DNA of 64,000 bases, taken from the NCBI RefSeq assembly GCF_013778505.1, contig NZ_JAAOWU010000014.1, positions 1 through 64,000 on the forward strand, in the 5' to 3' direction. Source of the DNA: Pseudomonas sivasensis (GTDB lineage Bacteria; Pseudomonadota; Gammaproteobacteria; Pseudomonadales; Pseudomonadaceae). The stretch's first letter is position 1; each line of letters opens with the position of its first letter. This document shows, piece by piece, positions 60,541-64,000 of this stretch. The translations under genes were made by a program, and so were the position numbers. Under the pieces are notes generated by a model. It saw nothing but the letters and a program-made list of their open reading frames with translations, had not been told where the DNA came from and made no database searches.

Positions 60541-62088
60541 TCAGCCGATTGATGGCGCCGAGCCGATTCCCGTCGTCGTCCTAACCCGGCCTTCGAGCCG
60601 TCGCTTCAACCCGCGCGCCTCAATGACCAACTTCGAGCCCTTCGCCGCATTCGCCCGACCCCATTCCTCCAGTAACTCCAGGCAGGAATGGTCGATATAG
60701 GTGAGGTTGTTGAGCGGCACATGCACCGTGGTCCCCGCAGGTACCGTCGACAGCACTTGGGTCAGCGCAGGCACTTTGAGAAAGGTCGCCGCTCCGGTCA
60801 GCCGTAGCTCCATCTCTCCATCCTGAGGCAGGTCAATCAGGCTGACTTTCAGCCGGGACGCCTTGAGCGCCAGTTTGACCAACGTGAGGCCAAAGCCCAC
60901 CAGCACACCCGTCAGCAGGTCAGTAAAGATGATCGCCAAGGCCGTGGCCGCATAGGTAAACATCGGCATCCGCCCGTAGCGCCCCAAGGCCTTGAACGCC
61001 TTGACGTCTACCAGCTTGATCCCGGTGTACACCAACACGCCGGCCAGGCTCGCCACCGGAATGCTTTGCAGCACGCTCGACAACAGCAACACGAAACCCA
61101 GCAACCACACGCCATGGAACATGGCAGACAGACGAGTGGTTGCACCCGCCTGGACGTTGGCTGAGCTGCGTACGATCACGCCGGTCATCGGCAAAGCACC
61201 GACCAGGCCGCAGAGCATGTTGCCGACACCTTGGGCGGACAGCTCTTTGTCGAAATCGGAACGCTGGCCATCATGCATGCGGTCGACAGCCGCGGCGGAA
61301 AGCAGGGTTTCGGCGCTGGCGATAAATGCCACTGCGAAGGCAGCGATCAGCAGTTGAGGATCGGCCAGGTTCAGCAGGTCGCTGGGGCGCAGCCAGTCGA
61401 TGGCGTCAGCCAGGTTTTCCGGGACTTCCACGCGTTTGACCTGCAACGCCAGCACCAGGCTGGTGACCGTAGCCAGGCCGACGCCAAGCAAAGCGCCCGG
61501 CACAAACCGCAGCGGTTGCGGACGGAATTTATCCCACAGGTACATCACCAGCATCGTCGACAGCCCAAGCAAACCCGCTTGCCAGCCAAGCCCGCCGCCA
61601 AGGGTCGGTATGGCTTCAGCCAGTGCAGCCGGGAAACCCGCCAGGTTGTCCAGCCCCGAAGGCTTGGGCGCACCGTCGAGCATCACATGAATCTGCGACA
61701 GCACAATCAACACGCCAATGCCCGCCAGCATGCCGTACACCACTGCGGGCGCTGTCACGCGGAACCAGCAGCCCAGGCGCAAACGTCCGGCCACCAGTTG
61801 CAGAAAGCCCGCCAGCAGCAGGATCGGGCCCAGCATCAACATGCCGTGCTGGCGCACCAATTCAAACACCAGCACAGCCAGACCCGCCGCCGGACCGCTG
61901 ACCTGCAGCGGCGACCCCGCCAGCCACCCCACCACCAGGCCACCGATAATCCCGGTGATCAGGCCCTTGGCCGGCGGCATGCCGGACGCAATCGCGATCC
62001 CCATGCACAGCGGCAGGGCGACCAGAAACACAACCACCGAGGCGAGCAGCTCCCGTGGCAATACAGCTTTCAATTGAGCAGCACGCAT
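60541..62088 (-). CDS. SulP family anion transporter with STAS domain
   Basis: A 515-residue SulP protein with about ten to fourteen helices in the first ~390 residues and a C-terminal STAS domain (~405-500). Motifs are ALPLCMGIAIASGMPPAKG, SGPAAGLAVLVFELV, and NMLCGLVGALPMTGVIVRSSANVQAGATTRLS. The start ATG at 62088 follows GGGAGAGTCATC; an upstream frame to 62250 is not needed. The adjacent carbonic anhydrase gene (85 bases away, same strand) favours bicarbonate over sulphate as substrate. Confidence 0.88.
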   Translation of the reverse strand: MRAAQLKAVLPRELLASVVVFLVALPLCMGIAIASGMPPAKGLITGIIGGLVVGWLAGSPLQVSGPAAGLAVLVFELVRQHGMLMLGPILLLAGFLQLVAGRLRLGCWFRVTAPAVVYGMLAGIGVLIVLSQIHVMLDGAPKPSGLDNLAGFPAALAEAIPTLGGGLGWQAGLLGLSTMLVMYLWDKFRPQPLRFVPGALLGVGLATVTSLVLALQVKRVEVPENLADAIDWLRPSDLLNLADPQLLIAAFAVAFIASAETLLSAAAVDRMHDGQRSDFDKELSAQGVGNMLCGLVGALPMTGVIVRSSANVQAGATTRLSAMFHGVWLLGFVLLLSSVLQSIPVASLAGVLVYTGIKLVDVKAFKALGRYGRMPMFTYAATALAIIFTDLLTGVLVGFGLTLVKLALKASRLKVSLIDLPQDGEMELRLTGAATFLKVPALTQVLSTVPAGTTVHVPLNNLTYIDHSCLELLEEWGRANAAKGSKLVIEARGLKRRLEGRVRTTTGIGSAPSIG

Positions 62089-62173
62089 GATGACTCTCCC
62101 GAGGCATTCGCCGGGCGCGGTAAAGCCTGGCTGCATCCATGGCAGCCACCGCATTACCCGGCAGGGAAGTGTT

Positions 62174-62905
62174 TTAGAAGCGCGCTTTAGGCGTCGCTGA
62201 AGGGATCGGCCCGTCACCGCCCAACGGTCTGAACGCCGACTGGTCGGCATCGTAGGCGCGGATTTCGCTGGTCTCGATGTTGTAGATCCAACCGTGGATG
62301 AACAGCTGACCGTTAGCCATGCGCGAAGCCACGGAAGGGTGGGTGCGCAAATGTTGCAACTGGGCGATGACGTTTTCTTCGGTGAGCACCTTCATGCTCT
62401 CGCCTTCGCTGGCGCAATCGCAGTTGTCATGGACCATGGTCTTGGCGACCTCGGCATGCCGCAACCAGGCTTTTACCGTCGGCATTTTTTCCAGGCTGTC
62501 GGGGTTGAGTACCGCCCGCATGGCGCCGCAATCGGAGTGTCCGCACACGATGATGTGCTGCACACCGAGGGCAAGTACCGCGTACTCGATGGCCGTGGAA
62601 ACACCACCGTTCATTTGGCCGTAGGGCGGCACTACGTTGCCTACGTTACGGGTCACGAACAGGTCGCCAGGCGAGCTTTGGGTGATCAGCTCGGGGACGA
62701 TGCGCGAGTCGGCGCAGGTGATGAACATCGCTCGCGGGCTCTGGGCCGTGGCGAGTTTCTTGAAGAGTTCTTCCTGCTGTGGGAAGACGTCGTGATGGAA
62801 ATGCAAAAAACCGTCAACGATATGCTTTAGCGCTGCATCGACGGACTCCGCCATTTGAGAGGCTGAAGCCGACGCAGCCAACGGCTGTTTATCCTTATCA
62901 CTCAT
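62174..62905 (-). CDS. Beta-class carbonic anhydrase
   Basis: A 243-residue beta-CA. Zinc ligands are Cys64 (FITCADSR), His123 and Cys126 (GHSDCGAM); the Asp66-Arg68 dyad is intact. It interconverts CO2 and bicarbonate. The N-terminus is a polar Ala/Ser/Gln-rich 20 residues with no signal peptide, so it is cytoplasmic. It precedes the SulP gene in the same direction, consistent with a bicarbonate supply unit. Confidence 0.93.
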   Translation of the reverse strand: MSDKDKQPLAASASASQMAESVDAALKHIVDGFLHFHHDVFPQQEELFKKLATAQSPRAMFITCADSRIVPELITQSSPGDLFVTRNVGNVVPPYGQMNGGVSTAIEYAVLALGVQHIIVCGHSDCGAMRAVLNPDSLEKMPTVKAWLRHAEVAKTMVHDNCDCASEGESMKVLTEENVIAQLQHLRTHPSVASRMANGQLFIHGWIYNIETSEIRAYDADQSAFRPLGGDGPIPSATPKARF

Positions 62906-63133
62906 GATTCATCCTCTTGATTAGTGCAGGGGGCGTGTTCAGGACAGTTCGACGCCCGGCCAGTGGAATAGTTGTAAAACTCCAATAACCCGGGTGTCGA
63001 CTCATCAGTCACTCGCTGAGCAAGGTAACCGCCGAAACTTAACTCAAACTGAATGAACCGCTCTAGATCGCGGGTTTCAGTGATGTCAAAACGCGACTAT
63101 TCCTACAAGAAAGGTGCGTTCTTCCTGATAAGT

Positions 63134-64000
63134 CTACAACAATGCCATCTGTCTGCCCGGCGGACAGAACGCCGTGCAATCCAGATTGAATCCTTCACGG
63201 CGATTGAGCCCCAGGCGTTTGATCGCCTTGCTGAAACGCTGGGCCAACAAATCAGCAAAAGGTCCTTCGCCCCGCATGCGCACACCGAAGCGGCTGTCAT
63301 ACACCTCGCCACCTCGCACCTGCCGCACCAGACTCATTACGTGGGCCGCACGCTGCGGGTAATGCGCCGTCAGCCACTCTTCGAACAACGGCGCCACTTC
63401 CAGGGGCAGGCGCAGCATCATGTACGCTGCGCTCTGCGCACCGGCAGCGTGCGCCTCGGTCAGCAGGCTCTCCAACTCACTGTCGTTGATCATCGGAATC
63501 ATCGGCGAACACAGCACACCCACGGGAATCCCCGCCTCTCGCATCACACGGATCGCTCGCAACCGCGCCTTAGGCGCTGCCGTGCGCGGCTCCAGGATGC
63601 GCTTGAGCTCGTCGTCCAGACTGGTGAGGCTGATCATCACCGCCACCAGACGCTGGCGGGCCAACTCGGTGAGCAGGTCGAGGTCACGCAGGATCAGCGA
63701 ACCTTTGGTAATGATGGTCACCGGATGTCGGTAGCGCAGCAGCACTTCGAGGGTCTGACGCGTGATCTTGTATTCACGCTCGATGGGCTGGTACGGATCG
63801 GTGTTGGAACCCAGGTTGATCGGCGCACACACATAGCCCGGCTTGGACAGCTGCTGCTCCAGCACGTCGGCCGCATTGCTCTTGGCGATCAGCTTGGTCT
63901 CGAAATCCAGCCCCGGTGACATGTCCCAATAGGCGTGGCTGGGCCGCGCATAGCAGTAGATGCAGCCATGCTCGCAACCGCGATACGGGTTGATCGAGCG
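63134..64000 (-). CDS. PA0069-family radical SAM protein (5' end cut by window)
   Basis: The frame is open to the window edge, so the N-terminus is missing. The visible part starts SINPYRGCEHGCIYCYARPS, with the CxxxCxxC cluster that binds the 4Fe-4S/SAM centre. It goes on with the TIM-barrel core (ITKGSLILRDLDLLTELARQ, VMISLTSLDDEL, PRTAAPKARLRAI, GVLCSPMIPMIND). The C-terminus has two Cys near FNLDCTAFCPPG. This resembles the SPL-type PA0069 family (Rv2578c-like). Substrate unknown. Confidence 0.9.
   Translation of the reverse strand, partial: RSINPYRGCEHGCIYCYARPSHAYWDMSPGLDFETKLIAKSNAADVLEQQLSKPGYVCAPINLGSNTDPYQPIEREYKITRQTLEVLLRYRHPVTIITKGSLILRDLDLLTELARQRLVAVMISLTSLDDELKRILEPRTAAPKARLRAIRVMREAGIPVGVLCSPMIPMINDSELESLLTEAHAAGAQSAAYMMLRLPLEVAPLFEEWLTAHYPQRAAHVMSLVRQVRGGEVYDSRFGVRMRGEGPFADLLAQRFSKAIKRLGLNRREGFNLDCTAFCPPGRQMALL

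Noticed and set aside
61231..62190. 319-codon plus-strand frame over the SulP gene
   Set aside because: Gln/His-rich shadow of the SulP coding strand, with no domain and no ribosome-binding site.

Overview
The window looks like a core-chromosome segment from a Pseudomonas of the fluorescens group. Three things point there: gene content and order that match P. aeruginosa PAO1 in long blocks (gltP to metQ; the aa3 oxidase block), many GTG starts in GC-rich genes, and six copies of the GTGGGAGGGGGCTTGC REP palindrome typical of P. fluorescens-type genomes. I see no rRNA, tRNA, CRISPR, phage or insertion sequence.

Layout. 0.2-3.7 kb: glutarate catabolism (family III CoA-transferase, gcdH, divergent LysR gcdR). 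4.1-7.1 kb: three-gene proton-translocating transhydrogenase (pntAA-pntAB-pntB). 7.2-8.7 kb: acyl-CoA:carboxylate CoA-transferase. 9.0-12.6 kb: an uncharacterised cluster of a DUF1127 peptide, three tandem secreted DUF2388 proteins and a large DUF4105 protein carrying a HEXXH motif and a papain-like His/Cys pair; the upstream regions share repeated GTACAG motifs. 13.0-19.5 kb: CitMHS citrate transporter, TerC protein, Na/Pi cotransporter-like protein, membrane-anchored M16 peptidase, DUF5924/DUF2914 protein. 19.6-23.1 kb: an MCE/Mla-type lipid transporter (STAS-MlaE permease, ATPase, MlaD, lipoprotein). 23.2-27.6 kb: SpmA/SpmB-type protein, gltP, a gene-free structured stretch, Ivy lysozyme inhibitor, DUF1328, a small membrane protein. 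27.9-31.1 kb: algB-kinB two-component system. 31.1-36.6 kb (minus): ampDh2-type amidase, diguanylate cyclase, endonuclease/exonuclease/phosphatase protein, dsbA, cytochrome c4 and a broken cytochrome c5 gene. 36.7-40.4 kb: engB and polA converge on an intergenic sRNA (ErsA by position, promoter and terminator). 40.5-45.7 kb: DUF2782, thrB, the zinc uptake system znuA / zur-znuC-znuB with a Zur box, a lipoprotein. 45.8-50.7 kb: katE and metN-metI-metQ. 50.9-59.4 kb: aa3 cytochrome c oxidase and its assembly factors (SCO, CtaB, CtaA, SURF1, Cox11, subunits III, I, II). 59.8-64 kb: a conserved hypothetical, a SulP transporter next to a beta-carbonic anhydrase, and the 3' part of a radical SAM gene cut by the window edge.

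Several groups act together: DsbA, cytochrome c4 and the aa3 oxidase in periplasmic electron and thiol chemistry; AlgB/KinB and ErsA in envelope-stress and alginate-type control; Zur/ZnuABC in zinc supply; the SulP protein and carbonic anhydrase probably in bicarbonate supply. The least explained parts are the DUF1127-DUF2388-DUF4105 cluster, the structured intergenic stretch near 26.3-26.5 kb and the decayed cytochrome c5 gene.
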